Source: Ceratorhiza oryzae-sativae
Lineage: Eukaryota > Basidiomycota > Agaricomycetes > Cantharellales > Ceratobasidiaceae
Assembly (NCBI GenBank): GCA_030998015.1
Contig: JARWMV010000236.1
Location: 310,001 to 374,000 of the forward strand
Reading direction: 5' to 3'
Length of the DNA stretch: 64,000 nucleotides
Shown: one piece after another, positions 47,577 through 58,957 of the stretch
How positions within the stretch are numbered: the stretch's first letter is position 1
How the letters are laid out: each line of letters begins with the position of its first letter
Notes under the pieces: model-generated
Told to the model about the DNA's origin: nothing
Database searches by the model: none
What the model saw: the letters and a program-made list of their open reading frames with translations, nothing else
Program-made: the position numbers and the translations under genes

Positions 47577-48934
47577 CTAAATCAATGATACTCTAGTACG
47601 AACCAGCCCGCCTCTCCAATTCCTCATGCCCGATCCGCGTTGGTGTGCCCAATCCCTCTGCATCTTGGCAAACGCCTCTTGGATATGTGCGGGTCTGAGG
47701 GCACGGCGCGCTTCCGGTGGGGGCAAGAATAGGGAGCTGCCTGGTACGGATCCCCAAGCTCCGCCTGATTCGGGTGAGAGTGAACGCCGCCGTTTGGATG
47801 GGGACTCGGTGCTCGAATCGGATGATGATGGTGCTTTACGCTTTGCGCCCGTTATTTCGACGGCTTGGTAGGATTCCTCCAAGGCACGTTTGACGGCTAG
47901 ACCGCCTACACAAAGCGCGCGAACCATTTCGAACGCTAAGAAGCCAAGAATATCGATCGTATCATCGTTGGGTTTTATGTCGAGGTATGCAGGGAGGTTT
48001 ATGAACTCGCGAAAGCGTTTGGCTGCAAGGCAGGGTGCGCATTAGCTTACAAACTGACTTTGCGTGAGAAACCAAATCACCTTTGCGATACGTAAACGAT
48101 GCTGAACGGCATTCAGAATAGTGGACATATTCTTCTCTGGTCATCCGGCGAGTTGCCTCATCCGCTTCCTAGTAGATCAGGTCGTGTGAGCGAGCGTACT
48201 TGTCAGAATGCATAGTAAAGCACACACCCTGAGCCGAGCGATACTATCCTCATGAGCTTCCACCTCGTCTTCATCCTCATCTTCATCTTCCTTCGCATTG
48301 AAGCCTGTCCTCAGCACCTCCGAGTACACGGTCACGATATCCCAAGGTAGCTTCACGGTCATCTTCCGAGGTTTCGTTGTCGCTTCGTCTTGAACGTCAA
48401 GTTAGCCAATTGCACAACATTCTGAGTTTAACGTATTTCTGCCTACCCGCCTGGCCGTCATCGATATCCACCTCGGCTGCGCCTGCGCCATCACCGTCCT
48501 GCTTCGCGTTCTTGCGTACGTCTTTCCATCCAAGATAAGTTCGTAAACGGTTGACTTTCCCTCGGTCATATCGAATAAGAAAGATGAGATCTTCGGGAGA
48601 GACGTTTCGTGCTCCTTTACGCGCAGCCAGTTGTCGGGCTTGGATGAGCTAGTCGATTGGGGCTCGCGTTAGCAAACAAGAGACGGGTAATCAACAACTC
48701 GGCTCACAATCTCCACAACTTGTCCCCGGACAATATCCTCTACCAAATTCACAGTTTCCGTCAACGGGTCCTGCACCTCGCCAAAGACGAACATCTGCCG
48801 CTAGACGTCAGTTATTCGAAATATAAATCGGGTAAAAACACGTAGACGGGACTTACCATTTGAGAAATCTCGGTGGTATACCGATATTCCTTGGTCGCAC
48901 TTTTCTCTTCGCCTGGGACCTTGACCTTGCTCAT
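47577..48934 (-). CDS. SPT3: SAGA subunit Spt3
   Basis: Start at 48934: MSKVKVPGEEKSATKEYRYT, then after an intron MFVFGEVQDPLTETVNLVED and IVRGQVVEI (first histone fold). The next parts are LIQARQLAARKGARNVSPED, LIFLIRYDRGKVNRLRTYL, MTVKLPWDIVTVYSEVL (second histone-fold region), SFTYRK, and FLAFEMVRALCVGGLAVKRA. The C-terminus is a Ser/Lys-rich tail with PAHIQEAFAKMQRDWAHQ. Spt3 delivers TBP to promoters within SAGA. Several short exons. It starts only 68 bp from COA3 on the opposite strand. Confidence 0.93.
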
Positions 48935-49002
48935 CGTCGTCGGGTAAAGCTCGACAGGGCATCACGTGGACTTGGATCGACGTCCTTCGTTCCACCGCCG
49001 TC
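48935..49002. promoter_or_regulatory. Very short divergent promoter, SPT3 / COA3
   Basis: 68 bases between the start codons of two divergent genes. It includes a CACGTG E-box-like hexamer at 48964-48969. The 5' UTRs must be short or overlapping. Confidence 0.5.
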
Positions 49003-49367
49003 ATGTCCTCGTCCAAGGCTGCCGCCAACGCTTCGTACAGACCTCACGGATACGTATGTTCAGAACCAACCCGTCGGCCATAGTCGTCGTCGTCGCTGAT
49101 ACACCTTGCCTTTCCACCCTTCCAATCTTTGCCCATCCCACACGCATCCATCCAATCCCGACGCTTCCACAGGGCATCTCACCAGCGCTCAAGCGAGCCC
49201 GCCAGCCTTACGTCGTCCGAAACGCCATCACTGGCACTCTGATCGCCTCCTTCGCTGTCGGCGTATGGGCGTATTCTATCAGCGCCGTTAAGCAAGAGAA
49301 TTTCGATGACATTGATGCCGAAGCTGCCTCCGCTGGTCTCACCAGACAACCGCCGAGGTCGTCGTAG
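49003..49367 (+). CDS. COA3: Cytochrome c oxidase assembly factor 3
   Basis: Two exons, 49003-49053 and 49173-49367, in phase; 81 residues. The second exon reads SPALKRARQPYVVRNAITG, then a transmembrane helix (TLIASFAVGVWAYSISAV) and KQENFDDIDAEA, which is the Coa3/Cox25 signature. This inner-membrane protein regulates COX1 translation and assembly with Cox14 and Mss51 in yeast. The intron is unusually long for the window (119 nt). Confidence 0.93.
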
Positions 49368-49634
49368 TCACCTCATGTGACCGGACTCGAACAAGTGAGT
49401 CGGGCTTTGTTTACCCGACTATTACATTCTCAGAACCCCATGTCAGAAATCCACTATGTTATATTTAAACCACCATTGTTCAAGCCTCGGGTTTCATGCT
49501 AATATTTGGGGTTTAAATCACAATTCAATACAGCTTTGGCAAACTCGTGACTTCAAACATTTCGAGAATACAGATTTCCAAGGCATACTTGTGCATTCAC
49601 ATTAACACACCACCTACCACTTAGATGATCCCAC

Positions 49635-50723
49635 TTAATTCTGGGACAATAAGAGAAATCATTTAAGCAGTCTCTGTTATAGAATCATCCTATTATATAT
49701 CAGACCATGATAAATGCCATAAATATAGGAAAACTCACCTGGATAAGCCCAAGGCCCACTAGGGCAATCCTAGCAGCCCTGTTCTTAGCTTGCTTCTTGG
49801 TACTGGCTGTAGCTTGAGCCAGTACAGGACCATTCCTCTCCACTGCCTTCACTGTCCAAATTGGGGACATGGGGGAGCCAGATGGAGGCAGGAACTCCCA
49901 GTCAAGCCACTTGTGCTGGCGTGCAAAATGCTGGTTAAGCAATGATGTGCACCCAGAGTCATCTGTGACTGGGAGTGGAGGGGACATGGGAGGGGCATTT
50001 GTGGGGACCACAGATGGAAATACTGAGCCTGCAAGAGGGGTGGGAACAGGGCCACCATAGGCATGATGAATGACTTCATATGCAAGCCAAATGGAGGGGG
50101 TGAGGACTGCTGATAGCCACTCCTTGACAGTATCCAACCCTTTCTCCTTGAAAAGTGCCCCCACATAAGCCTCAAAGAGGTCTGCATGAATAGGAAAAGA
50201 AGCCTGGAGAGTTAGTTGCTGGGATGAGTTACCACGCAGGTGGTAATGGAGTAGATAATGTTGAGCAAAAGAAGCAAGGTGAGAGTTTGACACCACCAGA
50301 GCACGAATTTTCTGAAACATATTAATTTTTTAAAAATGCAATGAAATTTAATGCTCACTGAGGCAGGTCCCACATGCAAGTGTGGGTACAGGGCCTGAAT
50401 GTGCAAGGTGGCAATAAGATTCACAATTGAATCCCCTATGTGCTCAAGGGATTCATTATCAGGGGTAGGGTTTAGGGGCTAAGGGTGTATCAATAAATAG
50501 GCCAAACATGAATAAGATTGCTTACATCATCCTCAAAAACATTTGCTGGCCGGGCAGCATAGGACCGGTGTGTAAAAACCTGCCTCCTGAGGTTCTCATC
50601 ATCAATAGTTGGGAGAGCAGGGCACATGGCAAACACAGCTGCTAGTGTGGGCATTGCACTATCCAATGATATGTCAGCAGATATACCATTTATCCAATAT
50701 GGAACTCACTGAGTAGAGGACAT
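49635..50723 (-). CDS. RNase III / dsRBD protein in a CpG-depleted patch
   Basis: Five exons in perfect phase: 50710-50723 (14 nt), 50526-50658, 50359-50478, 49739-50311 and 49635-49640 (6 nt); 281 residues, no break. RNase III domain: QVFTHRSYAARPANV, then NESLEHIGDSIVNL (catalytic Glu and Asp of the signature motif), then HADLFEAYVGALFKEKGLD (second catalytic Asp/Glu pair). The C-terminal dsRBD-like part reads LNQHFARQHKWLDWEF...WTVKAV...AQATASTKKQAKNRAARIAL. It should cut double-stranded RNA. It is too short for Dicer. Base composition differs sharply from its neighbours: five CpG in 1,140 bases. Confidence 0.85.
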
Positions 50724-51052
50724 AATAGTATTTGTACTTTGATGGCAAAGTTGTAGAGGGGGTGATGGGGACACGAGTGGGTGTCCCCATTCAAATAACT
50801 TACCCATCTTGACCCGTGGGATTGGCCTCATGACCGAGATGTGTCTCGGCTGGGGCCTTAGATAACCATCGATTGCCTCGGGGGGAGTCCTCCAGTATTT
50901 CGAGCCCGCATGAAGATCCCCCTAAATGTTCTTCCCCACGGCTCAAGACCCAGGACTTCGGTTTAGGGTCCACACTGTCTCGCCTGCAAATTTCGGAAGG
51001 GCGCCGGTTTTTACTTTTGATACTCGACCATTTTGTGGTCGTACTCGCTATA
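50724..51052. other. Intergenic between RNase III gene and NOP14
   Basis: 329 bases with both divergent promoters. The first part continues the CpG-poor patch and ends in the perfect hairpin at 50765-50790; normal CpG density resumes at about 50813. Confidence 0.5.
50765..50790. repeat. Perfect 10-bp inverted repeat, 6-nt loop
   Basis: ATGGGGACAC and its exact complement GTGTCCCCAT flank GAGTGG. It lies 42 bases upstream of the RNase III start and close to the edge of the CpG-depleted patch. Confidence 0.75.
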
Positions 51053-54000
51053 ATGGGCAAAGCTTCACAACTATCACAACTCAAGTCTGCCCTGCACTCG
51101 GCTGGCTTGTCACGCAAGTCCCAGCCGGCTCAAAGAAGCGGAAACGTGGCGGGGATGGCACGGCGAGTGAAAAGGCGAAGAAGGCGGCTAAACTCGAGGC
51201 CATTCAACGGCGACTCAACCCGTTCGACGATAAAGTCACTCGACTGAAGCATGATGTGGGCGGCCGCAAGCTCAAGGGCGTGGTTGGACACCCGGAGTCA
51301 GCAAACAGGCAGGTCTAGAACAGGTACGTGCTTGATCGTCGAGATTTGGTTTGGGGTGCTGAAAGCGCACATAGCGTAAGAAAACATTGCTTGTGGAGTA
51401 TAACGAACGAAACCGTGCTGGTGGCATCGTCGATCGGCGTTCGGTGAGAATGATGCGGGGATTTCGCCTGAGGAACGAATGCTCGAACGATTTACGAAGG
51501 AACGACAGCGCCGAAGTAGAGGAGAGGCATTCAATCTGGAGGATGACGAAGAACTGACTCACTATGGCCAAAGTCTCGCTGTGCTGGACGACTTTGATGG
51601 CGGTGGGATTGAGCTCGATGATGATGAGGAAGGTGGCAAGTCGAACGATCGATTCCAAGGAGTTTCCGTGCTCACATGGATTACAGGCCAAATCGACGCG
51701 GACGTGGTGCGACAATCGCACTTTGGCGGGTTTGAGCTTGAAGAACAAGATGATTCCAACGCAGTAAGTCATTCATTCTTCTGGCTCTCAACATGGTGCT
51801 CAAGTTCCGTAGGCAGAACGCAAAAAATCTAAAGCCGAAGTGATGTCTGAAGTGATTGCCAAGAGTAAAGCGTACAAGGTATGATTCACCTGTCACAGCC
51901 TAGTGAGCATTTACTCACAGCCGAAGTCCAGGCCGAGAGACAAGAACAACGCGAAGCTGATGATAACATTCGGCACGAGCTCGACCAGGAATTCGCATCT
52001 ATCCGAGAGCTATTATACGCGCCTGCTCCTCCCGATCCATCTTCGAGTGGTAGCAACAGCATACCCCTCGGTCGACCACGGCCCCAGCAGCAACCTGCAG
52101 ATCACCAAACTTCAGTTGAGGTTGATAATTCGGAAGAGCGTGTCGGACCGACTGCCAAGACGGACGAAGACTATGATCAATTTGTGCGTGAGCTTGTGTT
52201 CGACAAACGCTCCCGTCCGACAGACCGTCTAAAAACGGAAGAAGAGCTCGCCCGGGAGGCTGCAGAGGCCTTAGAAAAGGCGGAGAAGGCACGGTTGCGT
52301 CGGATGCGTGGGGAGAGCGACAATGATGATGAGGGAGCTGGAAAGCGCAGAAAGCGGGTAGCCGAAGCCGACGACCTCGAAGATGATTTCGTGGAAGACG
52401 AAGGGTACGAGTATGGACTAGGAGCTGGCCTTGAAGGAAGGGTGGATAATGGCGATGACCAAGAGAGTGGAGACAGCGGCTTGGACGAGCACGAGGGATC
52501 AGAAGAAGATGACGGGGACGATGATGAACAGCAGCTCGGATGGTGAAGAAGGAAATTATGGATTTGACCCCTCTGACTTGTCTGACTTGTCCGACGGCGC
52601 TGGCGAAGAGGACGAACCTGTGGAAGGCGAGATCGAAGAGCTAGTGACTTCCGGAACTCGACGCCCGAAGACGAAAGCACAAGACAAGACGACTTTGGCG
52701 TCCGTTCTACCCTTTACTTTTCCATTCCCCTCGACACATTCCGAACTCCTTGATATCTTACAGGATGTTCAAGAAGGAGACGTTCCAGTAGTCATTCAAC
52801 GTATTCGGGTCCAATACCACCCCAGCTTGGCCGAGGGAAATAAGCAGAAACTTCAGGTGTGGTTTGACGATTACCTGTTGTGTGTTGCGATGCTAAGTGC
52901 CCGTTAGTCTCTGATTGGTATTCTCCTCGACTACATACTTCACATCACCTCTTTTCCCTCACCGTCGTTCTCCCTCATCTCAAACCTTACCCCACACCTC
53001 TATGCACTGAGTACTGCCTACCCTACCACTGCTGCCCAAGCATTTATCTCAAAAATTGCGCTCATGCAAAAGAATCTTGCTCGAGGGCTCGCACAAAATC
53101 CACTCTCCCCTGAAGCCCGAACGTGGCCCGGCCTTGCGGAGTTAACACTGCTACGACTAGCTGGTGCCATATGGTCAACCAGCGATCTCAATCATGCAGT
53201 CGGGACTCCAGCCATGTTGCTCATTGGGCAGTACTTGGCACAAGCTAGGATCCGGCAACTAAGCGATGTCGCAGCTGGATCCTTTCTATGCACCCTCGTA
53301 TTGCAGGTAATTTACTGAATTTCAGAGTTGCAGCAATTTCCAATACTAAGATCGCTTTAATTTCGTAGTACGAAGCGTACTCAAAACGACTTGTTCCAGA
53401 GGCCATAAACTTCCTCGTCAACTCATGCCTACATCTCGCCCCCCATAAATTCACCTTGAGAAATCTCCCCGGCTGGTTCCCCTCGCCGGATCTCAACTCT
53501 GAAGCCAGTCTGGCTATAAGACTCAAATCTTCGGCCAATACAGTACCCAAAACCGCTAACCTCTCAGCCCTCTTGAAACTTGACGGGAACGGGGAACCTC
53601 AGGATAAGCTGGACCTACTCGCGCTAGCGTTCACGCTCTTGACAAAATTTGCGCAAATGTATGCGAGCCTGACGGATTCGTTGAACTCTTCTCCCCTATC
53701 CAGAAGGTCCTGCAAGGACTTGCGTTGAGTAAATACTCGGATGATCTTCAGTAAGCTTTATTACTAAATATCGCATACGCCATACCTTTACCTTTCCATT
53801 CCTAGAAACGACATGCTTCGACTCTTGACGCCATTTCCCGCTCACTCAAACACTCTTTGGCTGCACGAAAACCCCTCCGTCTACAAGCGCACAAACCCCT
53901 CCCGATTGCGTCATATGTTCCCCAATTTGATGCCCAGTACAGCGGCCGACGACCGCGCGATCCCGACCAGGAACGCGCAGCCAGTGCGAAACTACGGGCC

Positions 54001-54213
54001 GAGTATCGGAAGGAACGAAAAGGAGCATTGCGAGAGTTGCGCAAGGACAACCGGTTCTTGGCGGCGGAGAGGGCGAAGAAACAGGAAGAGGTCGATGCTG
54101 CTTATCGACAGAGGATGGCCAGAGTTCTTGGGGGGATGCATGAAGAGAGGGCAGAACAGAAGCAAATGGAGCGAGAAAAACTGCGAGAGAAGAAGAGGGC
54201 TGGAAGGAAATAG
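51053..54213 (+). CDS. NOP14: Nucleolar complex protein 14
   Basis: A U3 snoRNP/SSU processome component needed for 18S rRNA maturation. Start MGKASQLSQLKSALHSAGLS, then GSKKRKRG, LNPFDDKVTRLKHDVGGRKL, KKTLLVEYNERNRAGGIVDR, ISPEERMLERFTKERQRR, the acidic middle part, EEGNYGFDPSDLSDLSD, LTLLRLAGAIWSTSDLNHAV, and the C-terminal AEYRKERKGALRELRKDNRF. To read the protein through, one base must be restored near 51129, near 51310 and near 51439, plus a shift near 52527. Introns include GTACGTGC...CATAG near 51323. The many breaks in one essential gene argue for sequence errors. Confidence 0.93.
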
Positions 54214-54608
54214 GTTATGTCTATGTTCCTACCCATCATCTCGCCTAAATTATTTTGAATAAACCTTTTAAAATTCATATGAACGAAAGGATCGAGCAAG
54301 GCTTGGGAGTTTCAGCGCCTAGCAGCCACGGTCATTAAGCCGGCAGCACTGATATTATCGATGGCGGTGTCAAACATCCAGCTTACAACTCGCCGTTCTC
54401 TAAAATATGCAGATGTTCTGGACCACAAGGCCAACACACACCAAAGAATACATGCCTTGAAAATTTCCCGCACACCCACCTATTGATGCAAGATATACAT
54501 TGTACATCGCGATAGTTAATGTGCTGAAAACGAACTTTTTGCGAGACAATTTGATTCGCGGACTAAGCTACAGCATTGGTTCAAGAGAAGGACCGCTGTA
54601 TTCGTTGA
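54214..54608. other. Intergenic, convergent NOP14 / COX7
   Basis: 395 bases between two convergent 3' ends. No gene or repeat recognised. Confidence 0.55.
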
Positions 54609-55071
54609 TTACTTTGCCTTGCCCTGAAATGGATGGTAGCGTTAATTCCAATCCCGTTATTGGCTGAGATAGGAGCATACCCTGATGACGCTATAGAGTC
54701 CACCGACAGTTCCAAGCATTCCGACACTAAAGAGAGTGAGATAGGTGCCTGATGATGAGCAGAGGGGGAATGAGCAAATGTTGCCGGGACAACTACAGCA
54801 ACCTACCAATATACAGGCGAGAGCGGGGCAAGCGAAGGTAAACAGGCTTGTTCGAAGACTGGTCGAAGCATTTTCAGTATTATTTTTCGATTGATTCAGA
54901 TAAAGGACGATAGCATAGAGGTGCCCGTAAGCCAGCGGGGAGAGGGAATCAAGCATTTACCTGGATCATTTGCTGCCTCTCACGGACATGATTGGGACCT
55001 GGCGCAAATTAATTATCGCAATAATCCGTATTTACTTATCTCGACTTACGGTTCACGAGTGCTCCGAGCAT
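54609..55071 (-). CDS. COX7: Cytochrome c oxidase subunit 7
   Basis: Five tiny exons in phase: 55050-55071 (22 nt), 54961-54998 (38), 54807-54858 (52), 54681-54748 (68) and 54609-54623 (15); 64 residues. The product reads MLGALVNRPNHVRERQQMIQ, then SSNKPVYLRLPRSRLYIG, then a single transmembrane helix (YLTLFSVGMLGTVGGLYSVI) and RGKAK. It matches yeast Cox7, where QSSTKPLWWRHPRS precedes one helix and a basic end. It is a small inner-membrane subunit of complex IV. Individual exons are so short that the gene is easily missed. Confidence 0.85.
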
Positions 55072-55298
55072 AGCTTTCGAGTTGGACTTTGGATCGCGGT
55101 GGTGGTTAGGTCAAGATCGCTCGTGCGTTCCCGGGTTGATTCGGACCCTTTGCTGAGACAAGTGCCGCCGGATGCAACAAGCGCCGGCGTCTGCTTGCGC
55201 TTGACGTCCATCGCGACTCTATTGGAATCAGCCTGCTATTCGCATTTCGCGTCTTCTCTCTAAAATAGATAGCTTTAATTGGCCTTGTAAACCCCAAC
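55072..55298. promoter_or_regulatory. Shared divergent promoter, COX7 / YAF9
   Basis: 227 bases between divergent start codons; must serve both genes. No clear TATA box. Confidence 0.4.
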
Positions 55299-56278
55299 AT
55301 GACGGAACGTGTTAGGGTGAGTGCACACCACTCGAGCTGAATTATGTGTGTTTTATATGCTTCGCGTGTCTTTTGCCTATTGACCCGATCTGTCTGTTAT
55401 AGGGCGTGTCTGTTCACCGACCCATCATATATGGAAATTACTCGGTATTGTTGACGCCCACTGAGCGAGGAAGCGCACCACCAGACCACACACATCGCTG
55501 GACCGTCGCCGTGCGAAGTGCTGCTTCACCAGAGGGAAAAGCAGACCAGACCGGCGGCGCGGATGACATTAGCCACTTTATCAAGCGAGTCAACTTTAAG
55601 CTCCACGAGACGTACCCACAGCCAAACCGATGTGAGTTCGGCTCATCCCCAACATCTCGCAGACCTGATTAACCCCACTGGCGCTCTCAGCGATCGAAAC
55701 TCCTCCTTTTGAGGTGACAGAAACCGGGTGAGTGCACCGTTTTAGGCTATACATTTGCGTGACTGAATGAATTCGTCAGATGGGGAGAGTTTGACATTCC
55801 AATTCGAATCACATTCGTCGCCGAATCGGGAGAAAAAGCGATTACGCTCCTTCATCACCTAAAACTTCACCCATGGATACCCGCTCCTAGCGCTCCCGAC
55901 GTACCTGCCGGTCCCGGAGCGCTCGCAGCCCCTACGCCGCCCCGAGACCCGATTCACGCCTGGCAATACGACGAGATCGTCTTTACAGACCCTCCGACAG
56001 CGTTTATGAAAATTCTACTCGAGCACCCGCCCACACCTCTACCGAAAATCAAACGTCGTCCCGCGAATCCACCGCACGTTGCGCATCCTGCGTCGCTGGC
56101 TGCCACTGCTCGAGGAGCCCCGGAATTTTCGTTGGCGCTAGAAAAAGAAGAGGCTGAACGGCTAGAGGTGGCGAGAAAGGCGCTGGTGGAACAGTCGGAG
56201 CGCATGCGGGAAGAGTTGATCCAGACGGAGAAGGAACTAGAACGTGTCAAAACTCGGATAGCAGAGTTGGAGGGATGA
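55299..56278 (+). CDS. YAF9: YEATS-domain protein Yaf9
   Basis: Four exons in phase: 55299-55316, 55403-55631, 55691-55727 and 55780-56278; 260 residues. YEATS signatures: VSVHRPIIYGNYSVLL, HTHRWTVAVR, FIKRVNFKLHETYPQPNR, then PPFEVTETGWGEFDIPIRI and LLHHLKLHPW. The C-terminal helix (LVEQSERMREELIQTEKELE) is a coiled coil, as in Yaf9. This is the acetyl-lysine reader shared by NuA4 and SWR1. The first exon is only 18 nt. Confidence 0.93.
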
Positions 56279-56500
56279 TGGTACAACAGAAGCCTCGAGG
56301 GCTATGCACGCGCCTGGTGGATAATTCCTGTTGAACCCGCAGCCACTCTTCGCTACGGAACACAAAATGGAGATTCATGTACTATGCCCTGGTATATGAT
56401 ACATAGCTCTGTTGTTCTTACATCAGCTTATCAGTAGATTGAAGTGTCAGACATATTCCTCAAATCCCGGCGTCAGCATAAAGCCCAACCCGACTTCACA

Positions 56501-58653
56501 TCAGCACGCATCCCCAAGAACCGTTTTCTTCGGGTATTGCACGTACTCTAATAGTTGGGTCCGGATTCGATTGTTGTTTGGGGGGTTAAGACGGGTGACC
56601 AAGCTTGCAGCCGGGAGCGGGGCGTAATACAGGCAAGTCGAATTATGGCGGTGATTCCCTTGGCTTCGTATTGGACCGTAATCCGCCAAACATCTCCAGC
56701 AACTGCAAGTCGAATGAATCACTTGGTGAACTTGCGTTGTTATAACACGGAGAAACCTACAACTCGTGCCCGCACCCACCAGGGCGACGGCATGTCATGT
56801 GGTCGCACCCGTATGCCTTTTCAATCTGAAAAACAAAAACAAAAACAAAAAAAGTCCAGTTGGGTCAGTCAGCCCTCGCAAATACAGGAAGTTGATTAAA
56901 AGTTCGCACCTTGCGACCGCAGGTGTTGTTCGGGCAAGTTTTGGTGACCCTATTGATGAGTTCTTCGCTCGCGCGATCTTCTTGTGCGCGTTTAGCGGCT
57001 GCGCCTTGCTGCCTTTGGGCGTCGTACTGAGCGCAGGTCAATCCAGTGTGCCATGGTACATCATGCGTAAAACAAGATCGAGCGTGGCAGGTTTGGCAAG
57101 TTACGATTGGAGCGGCGGCTAAACGAACATATAGCAGGCATCAGTCAACGCGGTTTTGGGTTTCAAGTCCACCCACCGCCATTTTCATGGAGTTGGCCGC
57201 CATGGCATTTAGGGTTCTTGCACCAGACAAAGTTTGGTTCCTTCTGTAAGAGTTGACGCAGCAGCAATGCTTCGTATCTTTTAGTTACAACAGAGATATT
57301 CAGCCCTAGTAAATACGCGCATATAAGCATTGTACGTACCGTGCAAAGCATTTATTTTTCCTTGCACCGACTTTCACGTCTGAGTATTCAAGAGTCTGCT
57401 GACAGGTATCGTTGGGACATGAAATGGCGAGAGATCCGTTTGATATAGCATAAGATATGTGCTGCTCAAGACAATGGGCACACACTGTGGGAGAGTGTGT
57501 GCAGCCGGCTGTTGGACTGCGCAGAGGAAACTCGTCTGATCGATCGAGGCAAACAGAGCATGTTTTCAGGATTCGTGCAACGCTTCGAGTAACGGGTGCG
57601 ACTTTTGTAACTGAAACAGTGGCAAATCGGTTTGGCGTGCGGACGACTAACACTGGCCGAGGCAAGTCACTCCTAGAAGGCGTTCCCTCGGCTGGTGTTT
57701 TTGGGTTGTGGATAGCTAGTGGTCTTTTGGGAACAGGAGGGAGAGGAATCGTTGTTTGAAGTGGTGCGCGAGTACGGTTGGTTGGAGTGATAGGTTGGAC
57801 ACTGGGATTAAGCAGAAAAGTATTCAAGGCTCCGATATTGACAGGGGGCAGAAGAGGCGGAGGAGGGGGCAGAGACTGGGGTGGTGTGTTGGTCGGATGA
57901 GCAGATTGTGCGCTAGAATTGGTCAAGGCAGTGGTCGGAGTTGTGCTTTTGACAGGTGCCTGGCGTCGCTCAGCAGCTGCCACAGCTTGCCTCGTGGCCC
58001 CATGAATTTGTGGCTGCCCATTCTTCTGAGACGACTGGCGCTCAGGCTCTGCCTGGCCTGTCTTGGTGAGAGGTTTGGTAGCGGGGGCACTGGGATGTGC
58101 CACACGAGCTGACGATCCACCAATGGGCTGCTGTCTATGGCAAATATGTGTGTTATTCCGCCGTGCCTGAGTACTCGGGTCCGTCTTTGGGGGCTCGGCA
58201 GAGCCATTTTGAAGACGACGCGCTGGCGGGCCCCGGCTTTGGCCTTGATTATTGTTATTTGGCCGAGACGGGTCGGAGGGCCTGACAGGCGGTGGTCTGC
58301 TCGCTGCGACATCCCCCGCACGCGCTGCAGAACGAGACGTTGGGCCGCGCCTTTTGGGCGGTGGCTTCCTGCTCGGCGGCGAGGGCGCATCCTGTGAGCT
58401 CAGGATCGGCGCACGGATCGCGTTGGTCTCGCAAGCGCCGGCCTTGCGAGGGCCAAAGAATCGCTCGAGGTCCGATAGATTCAATACAGGCGCATCTATG
58501 GTGGCAAGACGACGATTCTGTCGCGCATTGTCGTCGGTCGAGTCATTAGCGCCCCGACGATTATGGTCTAGAGGCCAAGGGAATTATTTTTAGCTGGCAG
58601 TGCACTAGAGGCTCGGGCTACTTACTAGGACGGCGAGGGCCAGCCGAGTCCAT
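56501..58653 (-). CDS. RING1-IBR-RING2 (RBR) ubiquitin ligase 1
   Basis: First exon 58626-58653 (MDSAGPRRP). About 300 residues of Pro/Ser/Gln-rich, disordered sequence precede RING1: CSVCLDRSDEFPLRSPTAGC, CAHCLEQHI, AISCPNDTC. IBR: FVWCKNPKCHGGQ, CFTHDVPWHTGLTC. RING2: KTCPNNTCGRKV, then after an intron with a strong T-rich tract IEKAYGCDHMTCRRPGGCGH, then FCWRCLADYGPIRSQGNH. GCDHM carries the expected catalytic Cys of RBR ligases, which accept ubiquitin as a thioester. The C-terminal tail ends at 56501. First of three tandem copies. Confidence 0.85.
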
Positions 58654-58957
58654 CCCGCTGTGGTAGGAACTCGATCTTCTCGGTGTAGACCGTTAGTGGG
58701 GGCCGTAACAGATAAGTCCGGCTGGGATCATGCTTACCATGCGATCTTACGTAATCCGCCACGAGCCACAGTCACATGGGCTTTGATAGCGACCAGGTCC
58801 CCAAATTTGTAATAGGGCAACTTCCATATAGATGCTGTACAGAGTCAACAATGTTAAAACAGAATGATACAGGTAACTCGCACTTAAAAATACAAAATAC
58901 GACCAAGATACGCTAAACCATGGCCAAATGCTATGGAAAAAGTCGGCTGCATACCCA
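58654..58957. other. Spacer between RBR copies 1 and 2
   Basis: 304 bases; presumed promoter of copy 1 and 3' end of copy 2. No gene seen. Confidence 0.5.

Noticed and set aside
49635..50723. Dicer
   Set aside because: A single RNase III domain, 281 residues, no helicase or PAZ region.
57457..58593. Several long plus-strand open frames opposite RBR copy 1
   Set aside because: They mirror the Pro/Arg-rich coding sequence of the minus-strand gene and have no independent support.
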